A stretch of 64,000 bases of DNA from Streptomyces sp. NBC_01465 (GCF_036227325.1 NZ_CP109467.1:8866001-8930000), one strand, 5' to 3'. Counted from the stretch's first letter, positions 17,927 to 27,433 are shown. Numbers and translations are program-made. The notes: a model not told the origin generated them from the letters alone.

Positions 17927-18877
17927 TCAGGCGGCGGAGGTACTGGTGGACGACTGCGGGCGCAGGAGTGCGTCGGTGAGATCGCCTGGTCCAAGGACGG
18001 GGGTGAAGATCGGGGCGAACGGGCCCTGGCTTTGGAGCTGTTCGAGAGTGGTGACTCCGGCGCGGAGCGTGCCGGCGCTCAGTGCGGGGTCGGCGGCGGC
18101 GAGGCTGCGCAGGTCGGCGATGCGGCGGGCGAGCCGGGCTGTGGAGGCGCCGGTGAGGACCAGCAGGAGGCGGGGGAAGGTGGGGTAGCGGGAGCGCCAG
18201 GCTGGGACGGTTGAGGTGCGGTGTACGGTGCGGGCCCCGCGGCTGGCGGTGAGCTGGGGAGTGTGGCCTTGGTAGGCGGCGTAGGCGTGGAGTTTTTGGG
18301 CGAGGCGGGCGACGGTCATCTGGGTGCGGTCGACCTCGATGAACAGGGTGAGCAGGGTGCGCTGGGCGGGGGTGGTGTGGACGTAGTGCAGGACGGCGTC
18401 GGGGATCAGGGTGAAGTCTTCGCCGGGGCGGGTGTCGTCGCGGTAGGGGTGGGCGACTTCCGGTGACCAGTCGAGCGGTCCGCATTCGTGGCCGAGCGTG
18501 CGGGCCCATTCGGTGAACGCGAGGCCGGTCTCCACGGTGGCCAGGGTGTGTTCCTGCAGGGGACCGGCCGCGGCCTCGGCGCTCATGCGGTAGGGGCGTG
18601 CGGTGAGTAGCCCGGTCGCCTCGACGGCGGTGGCGCCCTTGTGGGTGAGCCACCACAGCAGGTCGCTCTGGCCGTGGAGCCGCCGTGCTGCGTAGTCGGC
18701 CATGCCGGCGGTGCGGATCTGGTGGAGCTGGCGGCGCAGGTACTCGGCCCGGCTGTGGTGGGGGGTGATCAGGCGGTGGAGCTGTCGGGTGGAGACCAGG
18801 CGGTGTTGGTAGAGGACGTCCATGGCGTGCTGGCCGATGGACCCGACGCCAGCAGGTGCGGGGTGTGCGTAGGGCAT
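17927..18877 (-). CDS. replication-relaxation family protein
   Basis: 316 residues. The N-terminal winged-helix part (AMDVLYQHRLVSTRQLHRLI, then RRQLHQIRTAGMAD) and the core (FTLIPDAVLHYVHT, FIEVDRTQMTVARLAQKL) match the replication-relaxation family of actinobacterial mobile elements. The family is linked to plasmid and integrative-element replication or transfer; the mechanism is unproven. The start overlaps the upstream ATPase gene by 109 bp. An internal Met (AMDVLYQ) would shorten that overlap. Confidence 0.82.
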   Translation of the reverse strand: MPYAHPAPAGVGSIGQHAMDVLYQHRLVSTRQLHRLITPHHSRAEYLRRQLHQIRTAGMADYAARRLHGQSDLLWWLTHKGATAVEATGLLTARPYRMSAEAAAGPLQEHTLATVETGLAFTEWARTLGHECGPLDWSPEVAHPYRDDTRPGEDFTLIPDAVLHYVHTTPAQRTLLTLFIEVDRTQMTVARLAQKLHAYAAYQGHTPQLTASRGARTVHRTSTVPAWRSRYPTFPRLLLVLTGASTARLARRIADLRSLAAADPALSAGTLRAGVTTLEQLQSQGPFAPIFTPVLGPGDLTDALLRPQSSTSTSAA

Positions 18878-21072
18878 GGCAGGGGCCTTTCCGCTGGGTC
18901 GGTGAGCGTGGTGGGGTCGCCGCTGTCGCCCGCGGCGGGGCGCCCGGTGTGGTGGGCGAGGATGAGCTCGTCCAGTTCCTCGAGGTCGGTGAGGATCTCG
19001 CCGACCGGGCGGCGGCGCAGGTTGCTGTCGATCGCCGCGTCCAGGTCGGGAATCCCGGCCGGATTCTTGTACTTCGCGAAGATCCGCTCGACCGGCAGGC
19101 CACGCACCCGAAACGGGGTGGTCGGAACGCCGTCCAGGGTCACCGACATGACGTAGTGGTACTTGGGGAGTTCAGTGATCGTCTCCGCGGTGACACGGCC
19201 CTTCCACCGTTTAGCGATGAAGGCCGCCTCGTCGAAGTCCGCGGCGCAGGTCGAGAGCATCGACTGGTTCTGCAGCAGCGCCTGACGCGTGATCGGAGAC
19301 AGGCGCAGCACCATCTGTGTCATGCCAGTGAACCGCACCTCGTACTTGCGCAGCTGCTCGGCGATCGCGGCGAGGAACCCTTTGGAGGAGGAGTCCACAG
19401 CGGTCAGTTCATCACCCCAGGAGAAGAAGGTGCGCCGCAGCTCGCGGGGGGTGTCCTGGCGTGAGAGGCCAGCGCGGTGCAGGTCATGAATGAGCAGGCA
19501 CGAGACCAGGGCGTCGGACTCCGACCCGGAGGGGCACACGAACACCACCCGGCCGGTGTCCATCGCTGTGCGCACGTCGTAACCGGAGCGCGGGTTGCCG
19601 AAGAACGCCTGTAATGCCGCACTCGTATCGAGGCGGTCGATGGCATAGGTCACGGTGGGCACAGCGTCGGAGGCCAATCGGGGGAAGGTCTGCTCCCAGT
19701 ACGCCCGCACCCTTCGGGGCAGGTGCGGCAGCAGGACCTCGCGCCATCCGTCATCGGTCAGCCACGTCCGCACCTGAAAGAGCGTGCACTGCAGATCGGG
19801 CCGCCCCTCGCCGACGGCCTTGACGTTGAGCAGGGCAAGCGCCTGCGCGGTGCGCGCCAAAATGGTGCGGGCCCTGGGCGCGCTGTCACCCCAGTTCTGG
19901 GCAGCGGCGATGCCCTCCGTGACAGACAGCACGATCTTCTGCACATCACAGGACCTGCGGCCCTCCATCGACAACGGATTCCACGACACCACCAGCTGGT
20001 CCGGCTCAGCCTCGGCCAGATTGATCTCCCACACCCGCGACTGGATATGAGGGTGCGCCAGATACGGCTTGGCTCGCGCCCATGCCTCACCGTGCGGATC
20101 CAAAAACCAGGTCCCGAACCCGTTATGCGCGAGAGCGATGGCCGCCACGAGGGCCTGCTCCGTCTTGCCGTGACCGGACTTCCCCAAGGCCAGTCCGAAC
20201 AGATAGTCCTGCACCCGGGCGGCGCCAATCCGCTCGCGCCCGTCGGGGTAGGCGACCGCACCAAGCGGAATCAGCCCCGGCTGCCCGGTATACACGGGCA
20301 GGGTTGCCGGAGCCGGTGGCACCTGACCGCCAGAGCGCACCACCCCCGCACCACCACACCGCACCGTGGGCGGCTTCAGGAAGGCAGCCAGCTCGCGCAC
20401 GGTGATCCACTGCCGGCGGCGCGGAGCGAACTCGCCTGTCTCAAAGCGCCGTTCAAAGCCTGCGACGGCCCGGCGGGTCCGCGGCTTGTGAGGGCGTAGA
20501 TAGTTCTCCTCTGATGTGGCCGCAAACACCGCCAGAAGCTGGTGCATGCGCTCCAGCGCGGCCTGCGGGTGCCCGGCCTCGGTACGCAGCAGCAGCTGCA
20601 CGGCGAACACCGCACCCGCACCCGGCTCGAACTTCCCCATCCCCTGACGCACATCGGTCATCCGCGGCACCCGCTCGCGCGACCTGGTCTTCGCTCTACC
20701 TCCCGACCAGGCCGAAGTGAACGACTCCAGCAGACCAATCCCACTGAGGCCGCCGCTGATTTTCATGCCGTAAGCGGAAGGACCGCGGCGCTTGGCGGCC
20801 GCGAGCAGACGCCGACGGCGACGGGCAAGCGGCCTCTCCGAGATAGGGATCAAGTCCAGGACGACATCGGCGCGCTCGCCGTCCTGGGTCCGCACACTGC
20901 AGAGCGCCGTCGCCAACTGCTGCAACGGATCGGGGTCAAGCCCCAGCGCAGCCAGCGGACGCTGATCAGGCAGCGCCAGCACCAGCTCGGCACGCTCGAC
21001 ATACCGGCGACGTGCAGGCGCCGATGCAGGGGCGGCGGCGGGTTGCGTGAAATCCACGATCGCCGTGGTCAC
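18769..21072 (-). CDS. VirB4/TraG-like conjugation ATPase
   Basis: 767 residues. A Walker A motif near residue 300 (LGKSGHGKTEQALVAA) is followed by TWFLDPHGEAWARAKPYL (VirD4/TraG-type strand with an Asp) and, further on, RRTFFSWGDELTAVDSSSKG, the Walker B/sensor region. This is the layout of membrane-associated DNA-transfer ATPases found next to replication-relaxation proteins. The last ~35 residues overlap the next gene in another frame. With the small membrane protein upstream it probably forms a transfer complex. Confidence 0.8.
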   Translation of the reverse strand: MTTAIVDFTQPAAAPASAPARRRYVERAELVLALPDQRPLAALGLDPDPLQQLATALCSVRTQDGERADVVLDLIPISERPLARRRRRLLAAAKRRGPSAYGMKISGGLSGIGLLESFTSAWSGGRAKTRSRERVPRMTDVRQGMGKFEPGAGAVFAVQLLLRTEAGHPQAALERMHQLLAVFAATSEENYLRPHKPRTRRAVAGFERRFETGEFAPRRRQWITVRELAAFLKPPTVRCGGAGVVRSGGQVPPAPATLPVYTGQPGLIPLGAVAYPDGRERIGAARVQDYLFGLALGKSGHGKTEQALVAAIALAHNGFGTWFLDPHGEAWARAKPYLAHPHIQSRVWEINLAEAEPDQLVVSWNPLSMEGRRSCDVQKIVLSVTEGIAAAQNWGDSAPRARTILARTAQALALLNVKAVGEGRPDLQCTLFQVRTWLTDDGWREVLLPHLPRRVRAYWEQTFPRLASDAVPTVTYAIDRLDTSAALQAFFGNPRSGYDVRTAMDTGRVVFVCPSGSESDALVSCLLIHDLHRAGLSRQDTPRELRRTFFSWGDELTAVDSSSKGFLAAIAEQLRKYEVRFTGMTQMVLRLSPITRQALLQNQSMLSTCAADFDEAAFIAKRWKGRVTAETITELPKYHYVMSVTLDGVPTTPFRVRGLPVERIFAKYKNPAGIPDLDAAIDSNLRRRPVGEILTDLEELDELILAHHTGRPAAGDSGDPTTLTDPAERPLPCPTHTPHLLASGPSASTPWTSSTNTAWSPPDSSTA

Positions 21073-21536
21073 TTCTCCCCCCGAACCGAAGCAGGGAGCG
21101 TGAACGTGACGGGCTTAATGTCACGACGGGAACGCGCCGAGCGCACCTCCACCTCGGCGAAGCCAGGCATCGCCAACACCGCGTCAGCCGCGGCTGGCCC
21201 CTCCAAGTAGCAGTGCATCCGCCCCGCCTCAGCGCTGTAGCGCAGCCGCACCCCGGCCCCGCGGGACGGAGTCTTGCCCACCGCATACCGCACCCGCCCC
21301 AAATGGCGGGCCCAGCGGGCAACCTCGCGCTCGCCCGGGTCGAACGTCGAGGTCGGGACCAGTTCCACACAGACGCGACCGGCAAGGGACTCCTGTACTC
21401 GCCGCGCCCCAACCCAGGTGCGCCAGACCCAGACGATGCCCCCGAGCAGGACCAGGGCGGCCAGGATCGGGGAGGACCAGGCGATCCAGTGTGCGGTCTC
21501 CAGAACCAGGCCGCCCGTACGGGTTTCGATGATCAC
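21069..21536 (-). CDS. membrane protein, transfer-module partner
   Basis: 155 residues with one hydrophobic segment (WSSPILAALVLLGGIVWVW, ~20-40) and a cytoplasmic alpha/beta domain (GRVCVELVPTSTFDPGE; GAGVRLRYSAEAGRMHCYLEG). It overlaps the ATPase gene by 4 bp, so it is co-translated. Similar proteins accompany this ATPase in streptomycete elements; the exact role is unknown. The 21537-21747 gap upstream holds nothing I can support. Confidence 0.65.
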   Translation of the reverse strand: MIIETRTGGLVLETAHWIAWSSPILAALVLLGGIVWVWRTWVGARRVQESLAGRVCVELVPTSTFDPGEREVARWARHLGRVRYAVGKTPSRGAGVRLRYSAEAGRMHCYLEGPAAADAVLAMPGFAEVEVRSARSRRDIKPVTFTLPASVRGEK

Positions 21537-21747
21537 GACGCAGGCCGGTGTGCTGTAAGGGCGGCGAGGGTGTGCTTCATGCGCGGGGCCTCCATGAGTG
21601 CGGGGATTGCTTCCCTTTCACCCGGCCCAAGTCAGGCGCGACGCGACGCTCAGACACTCACCCCACAACAGTGACCGCACCGTGATTTAGGTGGTGGTAC
21701 GGCGTAGGACCTGCTCACCTGAGATCTCCCTGGCGTTTCCGATGCCG

Positions 21748-22221
21748 CTACAGGCACGCACCCGTGGGAGCGGCAGCCGGACATGGCGAAAGGTCGCCAC
21801 CGTGCGGCCCTTCGCCATACAGAAACGCCGCCCGCCGCCAGCTGGAGTTGATCCAGACGCAAGCCCACCGGTGCCACATCACGTGCACGTCCTGCTCGAC
21901 TTCGTGCACGTGGCCGAGTACGTCTGGGCAGCGCCCCACTGCTTCCAGAAGGTGGGCACGCCCAAGGCCGAAGCCTGGGTCGCGGGCCACCTCACCACGG
22001 TCCTCCGCGGGCAGGCCGACCGAGCCGCCACCGAGATCATGGCCGACGTCTGGCGCGTCGGCTCCGTGAACCAGCAACTCCTGCACGATGTGCGAGATCT
22101 GGCGCTCACCTGGGTCGAGGTCGTGGACTCACCCGACCGCATGGACGCCGCCGTACACGCCCTCACCGAGCCCGCCGACCCCGACCAACTCGACACCGGA
22201 GTTAGCCTCGCGCTTTCATGA
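21748..22221 (+). pseudogene. ISKra4-like transposase remnant interrupted by IS1380
   Basis: The frame reads VLLDFVHVAEYVWAAPHCFQ and GTPKAEAWVAGHL, resembling ISKra4-family transposases, but the N-terminus is lost. It is cut by the IS1380 element at a TTAG duplication. Removing the element and one TTAG restores the frame to a natural stop at 23904-23906 (VSALNDKRLDGRR). The original element was already truncated. Confidence 0.6.
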
Positions 22222-23865
22222 AGCGGGCTGTCCGACGGGTGGTCAGAAAAGCAGAAAGTGCCCCTGACCAGCGAGAATGAGGATTGTTGAGGCCCTTGTT
22301 CCCGCCACCGTCGGAGGCACTTCCCAGGTGAAGAAGAGTAGCGGGTCGTACCCGCGCGTTCGCGTTGAGGGCAACGGTCGCGGGGTGGTCTCGCAGGCGG
22401 GGGCGACGCTACTGGTGGAGACCGTCCGCAAGACCGGGCTGGATCAGGCGATATCGACGGCCCTGGCTCCGTGGCGAAAGCCGCGGGCGGTGCACGATCC
22501 GGGGAAAATCCTGCTCGATATGGCCCTGACGGTCGCACTCGGCGGCGACTGCCTGGCCGATGTGGGCATGCTGCGGGCCGAGCCGGCTGTGTTCGGTGCG
22601 GTCGGCTCCGATCCCACGGTCTCCCGCCTCATCGACACACTCGCCTCGGCCGGGCCGAAGGCCCTCACCGCGATCCGCACCGCGCGGGCGCACGTCCGCG
22701 AACGGGTCTGGACGGTGGCAGGTCCGGCGGCTCCGGACGCGGGCGGGCAGGTGATCGTGGATATCGACGGGGTGCTGGTGCTGGCGCACTCCGAGAAACA
22801 GGACGCCGCTGCGACCTGGAAGAAGACGTTCGGGCACCATCCTTTGATGGGCTTCGTCGACCACGGAAGCGGCGGCAGCGGGGAGCCCGTCGCCGCTCTG
22901 CTGCGGCCCGGCAACGCGGGCAGCAACACCGCTGCCGATCACATAGAGGCCGCCCAACTGGCCCTGGCCCAGCTGCCGAAGAAGTACCGCCGCGGGCGCC
23001 AGACGCTGATGCGAACCGATTCCGGCGGCGGCACCCACACGTTCCTCGCCTGGCTCGCGAAGCGCGGCAGGTGGCTGTCGTACTCGGTCGGGATGACCAT
23101 CACCGACGCCATCCACCACGCTGTCCTGCACGTTCCCGTCTCCGCCTGGACGGCCGCCGTCGAGCCCGGCAACGAGATCCGCGACGGCGCCTGGGTCGCC
23201 GAGCTCGACGGCGACGTCCTCAGAGGCTGGCCGAAAGGGATGCGGCTGATCGTCCGCAAAGAACGTCCGCACCCCGGCGCCCAGTTGCGGTTCACCGATG
23301 CCGACGGGCTGCGGCTCACCGCGTTTGCCACCAACACCACCAGCGCCCCGATCGCGGAACTCGAACTGCGCCATCGTCAGCGGGCCCGCGCCGAGGACCG
23401 CATCCGCAATGCCCGCGCCACCGGCCTGCGCAACCTCCCCCTGCACGACGCCGCACAGAACCGGATCTGGCTGGAGATCGTCCAGCTCGCACTCGACCTG
23501 CTGGCCTGGATGCCGATGCTCGCCCTGACCGGCAAAGTCCGCAGGTGGGAGCCCCGCCGACTGCGGCTGCGACTCTTCTCGGCCGCCGCCCAACTCGTCA
23601 CGACCGCCCGCCGCCGGCACCTGAGATTCGCCCGCCACTGGCCCTGGACCGACATCATCACCGATGCCCTGGCACGGCTCGAAGCCCTCCCGAACCCAGG
23701 CTGACCAACAGCGCCCCATCCCGACGAGCAGCCCCACCCCGACCGGAGACGTGGAACCCGGCGCCCACCCGACGCGACAGCCGGGCCACGACCCTGCCCA
23801 GCATTACGCGAACAACCCCCAACGGCCCACCAGTTGACCTGATGAGCCGTCACGAAAGATCGAGG
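22206..23865 (+). mobile_element. IS1380-family insertion sequence, 1660 bp
   Basis: The ends are imperfect inverted repeats (cctcgcgctttcatgaag at the left, cgtcacgaaagatcgagg at the right). They are flanked by a 4-bp direct duplication TTAG (22202-22205 and 23866-23869), typical of this family. The transposase is intact, so the element may be active. Confidence 0.85.
22328..23704 (+). CDS. IS1380 family transposase
   Basis: 458 residues from GTG 22328 (VKKSSGSYPRVRVE, the usual N-terminus; ATG 22277 is a longer option). The DDE core includes GGQVIVDIDGVLVLAHSEKQ with the first Asp, LMRTDSGGGTHTFLAWL with the second, and a C-terminal NLPLHDAAQNRIWLEIVQLA. Full length, no frameshift. It sits inside an element with matching ends and target duplication. 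Confidence 0.92.
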   Translation: MKKSSGSYPRVRVEGNGRGVVSQAGATLLVETVRKTGLDQAISTALAPWRKPRAVHDPGKILLDMALTVALGGDCLADVGMLRAEPAVFGAVGSDPTVSRLIDTLASAGPKALTAIRTARAHVRERVWTVAGPAAPDAGGQVIVDIDGVLVLAHSEKQDAAATWKKTFGHHPLMGFVDHGSGGSGEPVAALLRPGNAGSNTAADHIEAAQLALAQLPKKYRRGRQTLMRTDSGGGTHTFLAWLAKRGRWLSYSVGMTITDAIHHAVLHVPVSAWTAAVEPGNEIRDGAWVAELDGDVLRGWPKGMRLIVRKERPHPGAQLRFTDADGLRLTAFATNTTSAPIAELELRHRQRARAEDRIRNARATGLRNLPLHDAAQNRIWLEIVQLALDLLAWMPMLALTGKVRRWEPRRLRLRLFSAAAQLVTTARRRHLRFARHWPWTDIITDALARLEALPNPG

Positions 23866-24098
23866 TTAGCGCCCTCAACGACAAACGGCTCGACGGGCGG
23901 CGCTAAACTGCGCGTTACGGCCCCATGAAGGAAACGGGCCAACCCGCTCCGATTTCCCTCGCTGTACTGCTTTCCGGCGCGTAAAACTTGAATCTGCGAG
24001 AGAGTGGCAGTGCACACACTGATGGTGTGTGCAAGGTGAAGAGGAGCGCCGACTGCCGGCCCCAAACCATGGCCGACGCCCCTCCCAGGTCCCAGTTG

Positions 24099-24200
24099 CT
24101 AGAAGTGGTTCCAGATCGCGATCGCAAGTTGGATCACGGGGAGCCAGACCTTCCAGCGGCTGGGGCCTTTCCCTTTGCGGTTCTTACCGCGGCGTCCCAT
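24099..24200 (-). CDS. small basic/hydrophobic protein
   Basis: 33 residues (MGRRGKNRKGKGPSRW then VWLPVIQLAIAIWNHF). It has a perfect AGGAGG ribosome-binding site ending 5 bases before ATG 24200, which is why I list it. Basic head, hydrophobic tail: a likely membrane-associated miniprotein. The rest of 23910-24355 has no supported gene. Confidence 0.5.
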   Translation of the reverse strand: MGRRGKNRKGKGPSRWKVWLPVIQLAIAIWNHF

Positions 24201-24355
24201 ACGGGCCTCCTGTTCTCCGTCACCCCGTGCCGCACTGTGCACTTCGAGGGTGGCGGGAATCGGAGGTCCGTCATCGACGCACTCCAGACGATACGGAGGC
24301 CGCACGCCTCACACGCCCAACTCGTGGGAAACGAAGGCTGCTTGTGGGTAACGAC

Positions 24356-24796
24356 ATGACCGCAAATCCTGAACTGAGCGCACAGATGCACGGATGGACC
24401 ATCGTCATCGCGGTGGTGATGCTGGTCATCGCAGGGGGAGTTGTCGCGTTCGCCGCGAGCAGCGGAGGCGGGGACGGTGTCGGCGGTGTGTCCTCGCGCG
24501 AGCAGCAGAACGAGCAGATCAAGGGCGAGGCTCAGACCCGCATGGACGAGTTACACCGCGTTCAGGAGCGCGGGCAGAGTGTGGGGGAGCAGATGCGCAA
24601 CGCGCGTCTTCGCCGTGGAGGCTTCACCCGGGCGGAGGCCTTGCCTTCGGAGGCGGATTGTGACCAGCAGTGGGATTCCCTGGACCTGGCGGAGGAGTTC
24701 GGTGACGAGCACCGCATCGACTTCGTCTACAGCTGCACTCACGACGTGAAGCTGGCGCAGGTGGACGCGGGCGGGACGATCGTCGAGGTGGGCTGA
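24356..24796 (+). CDS. membrane-anchored hypothetical protein
   Basis: 146 residues from ATG 24356. One membrane helix (WTIVIAVVMLVIAGGVVAFAA, ~14-34), then a Gly-rich linker and a charged helical domain (EQQNEQIKGEAQTRMDELHR) and a C-terminal fold with two Cys (EADCDQQWDSL; VYSCTHDVK). The bulk is probably extracytoplasmic. Family not recognised. Confidence 0.6.
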   Translation: MTANPELSAQMHGWTIVIAVVMLVIAGGVVAFAASSGGGDGVGGVSSREQQNEQIKGEAQTRMDELHRVQERGQSVGEQMRNARLRRGGFTRAEALPSEADCDQQWDSLDLAEEFGDEHRIDFVYSCTHDVKLAQVDAGGTIVEVG

Positions 24797-24851
24797 GCCT
24801 CTACTCTGGTCGGAGGCGGGCGCGGGGGCGTGCAGTCCTCGGAGGCCCGCG

Positions 24852-25121
24852 GTGCGCATCCGCGATGTTGTGATCGACGTCTGGTCGTGGCTCAACTACA
24901 AGCCGGTCATGGCGAACCCGCGCAGGCCGGGCGGGCCGCTCGCCGAGCTGGCTTCCACGTGGGTTCCGGATGAGGACCTGCGCCGCCTGGCCGCGTACAA
25001 GCTCCTCGCCGGGTACGACCAGGGGCAGGCCGGGCAGCTCGCAGTCGCCGCCACCGGGGATGAGTCGGCCCTGGAGCGCCGGGAGTTGGGTGACGAGGCC
25101 CTGCACGGCTCACTCCTGTGC
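24852..25121 (+). pseudogene. phage portal-like protein, N-terminal fragment
   Basis: It starts at GTG 24852 behind GGAGG. It reads VVIDVWSWLNYKPVMANPRR then DLRRLAAYKLLAGYDQGQA and ERRELGD, which I recognise as the N-terminus of actinophage portal proteins. Similarity stops near 25098 and the frame then runs into the opposite-strand pentapeptide gene. Part of a scattered set of phage head-gene pieces. Confidence 0.5.
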
Positions 25122-26372
25122 CTAGGCAGGAGCTGGCGGACCAGGTGTCTCGCCAGGTTTGAACTTCCTACGCGCGCGCTCTTGAATGCGCTCCTGTACA
25201 AGGGGAGATGCGTGCAAGTACTCGGGCAGTTTGGTTGTGGCGTAGAGACGAGCGGAGCAAATCTGAGCGGGGCCGTCCAACCGCGCGTCGGTGAGGTCTG
25301 TACTCGGGAGGTCGGCGTTGGTGAGGTTGGCGCCATCGAGTTGGGCGCCTGTGAGACTCGCGCCAGGGAGGTGTGCGCTGCTGAGGTTCGCGCCTCTGAG
25401 GTACGCGTCACTGAGGTTCGATTCTCTGAAGCGTGCGCCGGTGAGGTCCGCTTTCATGAGGCTCGCTTCTACTAGTTGGGCAGCTTCGAGGTCTGCGTCC
25501 CTCAGGTTTGCGTCGGTGAGGTTCGCGTTGCTGAGGTTTGCGAGCCTGAGGTCTGCGCTCCGGAGGTCCGCGCCGCTGAGGTCCGCTTCCTGTAGGCGTG
25601 CGTTCCTGAGGTGCGCGCCGGCGAGGTTGGCGCCTCTGAGGTCCGTCCCCCTGAGGTCCGCGGCCTGGAGGTTGCTCCCCCTGAGGTGCGTGTCGGTGAG
25701 GTTGACGCCTCTGAGGTCTGTCCCCCTGAAGTCCGCGCCGTTGAGGTCCGTTCCGCTCAGGTTCACGAGCGGCGAAGGGCTGCGTGGTGGTCGTCGGCCG
25801 ATGACGTCCAATGCGGCTTGAACATCTTGCGCTGGTCTGCCCACCGTGCTGCCGCCTGAGGTACTGATGGTGGCGGAGGGTGCTGAGGCCCGGACGAAGG
25901 CTGAAAGGATCGCAAGGACGGTGGGGTGGTCCCGTTCGGACTCGTGCATGTTGCGTTCGAGCGCGTAGATCCCGCCGAGGCGCTGAGTCAGGCTGTCATT
26001 CGACGCCAGCAACTTGACTGCGTCTACGTAGCGTTGATTGATTTGCCCTTCGGTGGCGGCCTTTTCTTGCTCGGCATCGCGCTTGCGTGTCTGCTCAAGG
26101 GTTTCAGCGTCGCGATGACGTGTGTGCTCAAGTGTGCGGTGTGTGTAGTACAGGCCGAGAGCGGCGATAGCACCGGCCCCGAGCGCGACAAGAGCCGTAC
26201 GGACGCCGGTGATCACCACGCCGTCGGCGGGTTGGAGGTCTGAGCTGCGGAGGTGGTCGCCGTCGATCCACCAGGGTCCTTGCCACAGCAACAGGGCGTA
26301 CCCGATCGACGTGAGGGTGAGTGCTGTGGTGAGGGCGGGCCGCTTCAGCCACGGTTTCATGATGGGCATCAT
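25122..26372 (-). CDS. membrane-anchored pentapeptide-repeat protein
   Basis: 416 residues from ATG 26372. Two hydrophobic segments (LTTALTLTSIGYALLLWQ and VRTALVALGAGAIAALGLYY) are followed by a charged coiled-coil-like stretch (RHRDAETLEQTRKRDAEQEK), a helical region (RLGGIYALERNMHESERDHP) and about 35 A(D/N)LxG pentapeptide units (residues ~215-380; ADLRGTDLRGANL). This topology is common in streptomycete pentapeptide membrane proteins with the repeat in the cytoplasm. Unlike the protein at 1-1307, the central residue is Leu. The precise role is unknown. Confidence 0.88.
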   Translation of the reverse strand: MMPIMKPWLKRPALTTALTLTSIGYALLLWQGPWWIDGDHLRSSDLQPADGVVITGVRTALVALGAGAIAALGLYYTHRTLEHTRHRDAETLEQTRKRDAEQEKAATEGQINQRYVDAVKLLASNDSLTQRLGGIYALERNMHESERDHPTVLAILSAFVRASAPSATISTSGGSTVGRPAQDVQAALDVIGRRPPRSPSPLVNLSGTDLNGADFRGTDLRGVNLTDTHLRGSNLQAADLRGTDLRGANLAGAHLRNARLQEADLSGADLRSADLRLANLSNANLTDANLRDADLEAAQLVEASLMKADLTGARFRESNLSDAYLRGANLSSAHLPGASLTGAQLDGANLTNADLPSTDLTDARLDGPAQICSARLYATTKLPEYLHASPLVQERIQERARRKFKPGETPGPPAPA

Positions 26373-26442
26373 GCTCGCGTTGGTGTCCCGGCGGCCGTGG
26401 TTCGTGGAACTCAGAGCAGAATCTGAGGTTCGGACGGGGCAG

Positions 26443-26601
26443 TCAGTCGACGATGCCGAGCGCGGTGTCCGGCCGGCACACGACACAAGCCGTGACGCTG
26501 CCCTCCGTCAGGGCGCGCCGAGCTGCCTCAGGGGTGGTCGGCTGGGTCCCGAAGTTGTCGGCGCGGGCGAAGCAGTCCTCCGCCCCGTGGACCACCCTCA
26601 C
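26443..26601 (-). CDS. small CxxC protein or C-terminal fragment
   Basis: 52 residues from GTG 26601, reading VVHGAEDCFARADNFG, TPEAARRALTEGSVTACVVC, RPDTALGIVD. The ending resembles C-termini of small actinobacterial proteins such as DUF6233, with a CVVC zinc-ribbon-like pair. A stop lies just upstream in frame, so it may be a broken relic rather than a gene. Confidence 0.4.
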   Translation of the reverse strand: MRVVHGAEDCFARADNFGTQPTTPEAARRALTEGSVTACVVCRPDTALGIVD

Positions 26602-26602
26602 G

Positions 26603-26869
26603 CCTTACTCGGCTTCCGCAAGGACGGCTGGCCCATCCACCCCATCCTTGGCGCCGATGAGCGCGACCCCTCCAACGACCCGTCCCCGCAGGGCGGTACG
26701 ACCGTGGACCAGGACACCCTGTCGTGGCTTCTGGCCCGCGAGAAGCAGCAGGGCGAACGGACCGGGATCAAGCAGCTCCTTGAGGGCCTCGGCTTCGCGA
26801 GGACCGAGGACCTCACCCAGTTCGTGACGGCACAGCACGACGCACAGACTGCGGAATCCGGTCAGGGAC
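26603..26869 (+). pseudogene. phage scaffold-like protein, internal fragment
   Basis: The plus-strand frame reads GFRKDGWPIHPILGA, DPSNDPSPQGGTTVDQ, LSWLLAREKQQGERTGIKQ, then LEGLGFARTEDLTQFV. It resembles the N-terminal half of actinophage scaffolding proteins that follow the portal gene. It has no start and ends abruptly at the neighbouring acetyltransferase gene. Confidence 0.45.
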
Positions 26870-27433
26870 CTACCGCAAGGGAAGGACCATGCACTCGTAG
26901 ACGGGCGCCGTGTCCCAGGGGCGCACAAGGCCGAGCCGCTGGTAGCCGAGGCTTTCATAGAGCGCGAGAGCTGCGGGAGCCTCCGGGCGAGCGGTTAGCG
27001 TGAATCGCTCGGCCGGGTTGCCGTGGAGGAGTGCCGCGTGTAGCCCCCGGGCGATGCCGTGGCGCCGGTGAGACACGAGTACCGCGAACTCCCGTATGGA
27101 AAAGGTCCGCCGGCCGTTCTCCGCAGTGAACTCCTCGCCAAGGTCAGGGGCAGGCGGAAGGAAGTTCCGCCACCAGCCAGACGTGGACGGCAGAGGGAAT
27201 CCGTACGAGAAGCCGACCAGCTCATCAGCAATGTGCGCGGTGGCCAGGCGGAACCCGTCGATGTGGATCTGCTTGGCGTAGAGGTCGAGCCATTCGGCGA
27301 CATCGCGAGGGCCTTCGTTGTACGGCGGATCCGCGTACACCTCTTCGTACACGGGGGCCAGGTCGTTGAGTATCCGGCTGGCTTCGGCCGGGTCGCTGAT
27401 GGTGCGGATGGTCGGGTGCGCGGTCTGCTCCAC
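26870..27433 (-). CDS. GNAT family N-acetyltransferase
   Basis: 187 residues. The GNAT core is visible: LATAHIADELVGFSYGFPLP (beta strands 2-4), FAVLVSHRRHGIARGLHAAL (motif A with the RxxGxA/G CoA-binding loop) and LALYESLGYQRLG (motif B). The substrate cannot be predicted. It lies 82 bp after a second GNAT gene in the same direction, next to the lanthipeptide regulator. Confidence 0.85.
   Translation of the reverse strand: MEQTAHPTIRTISDPAEASRILNDLAPVYEEVYADPPYNEGPRDVAEWLDLYAKQIHIDGFRLATAHIADELVGFSYGFPLPSTSGWWRNFLPPAPDLGEEFTAENGRRTFSIREFAVLVSHRRHGIARGLHAALLHGNPAERFTLTARPEAPAALALYESLGYQRLGLVRPWDTAPVYECMVLPLR

Noticed and set aside
25290..25770. Tandem gaggt repeats on the plus strand
   Set aside because: They are the reverse strand of the A(D/N)LxG pentapeptide repeat.
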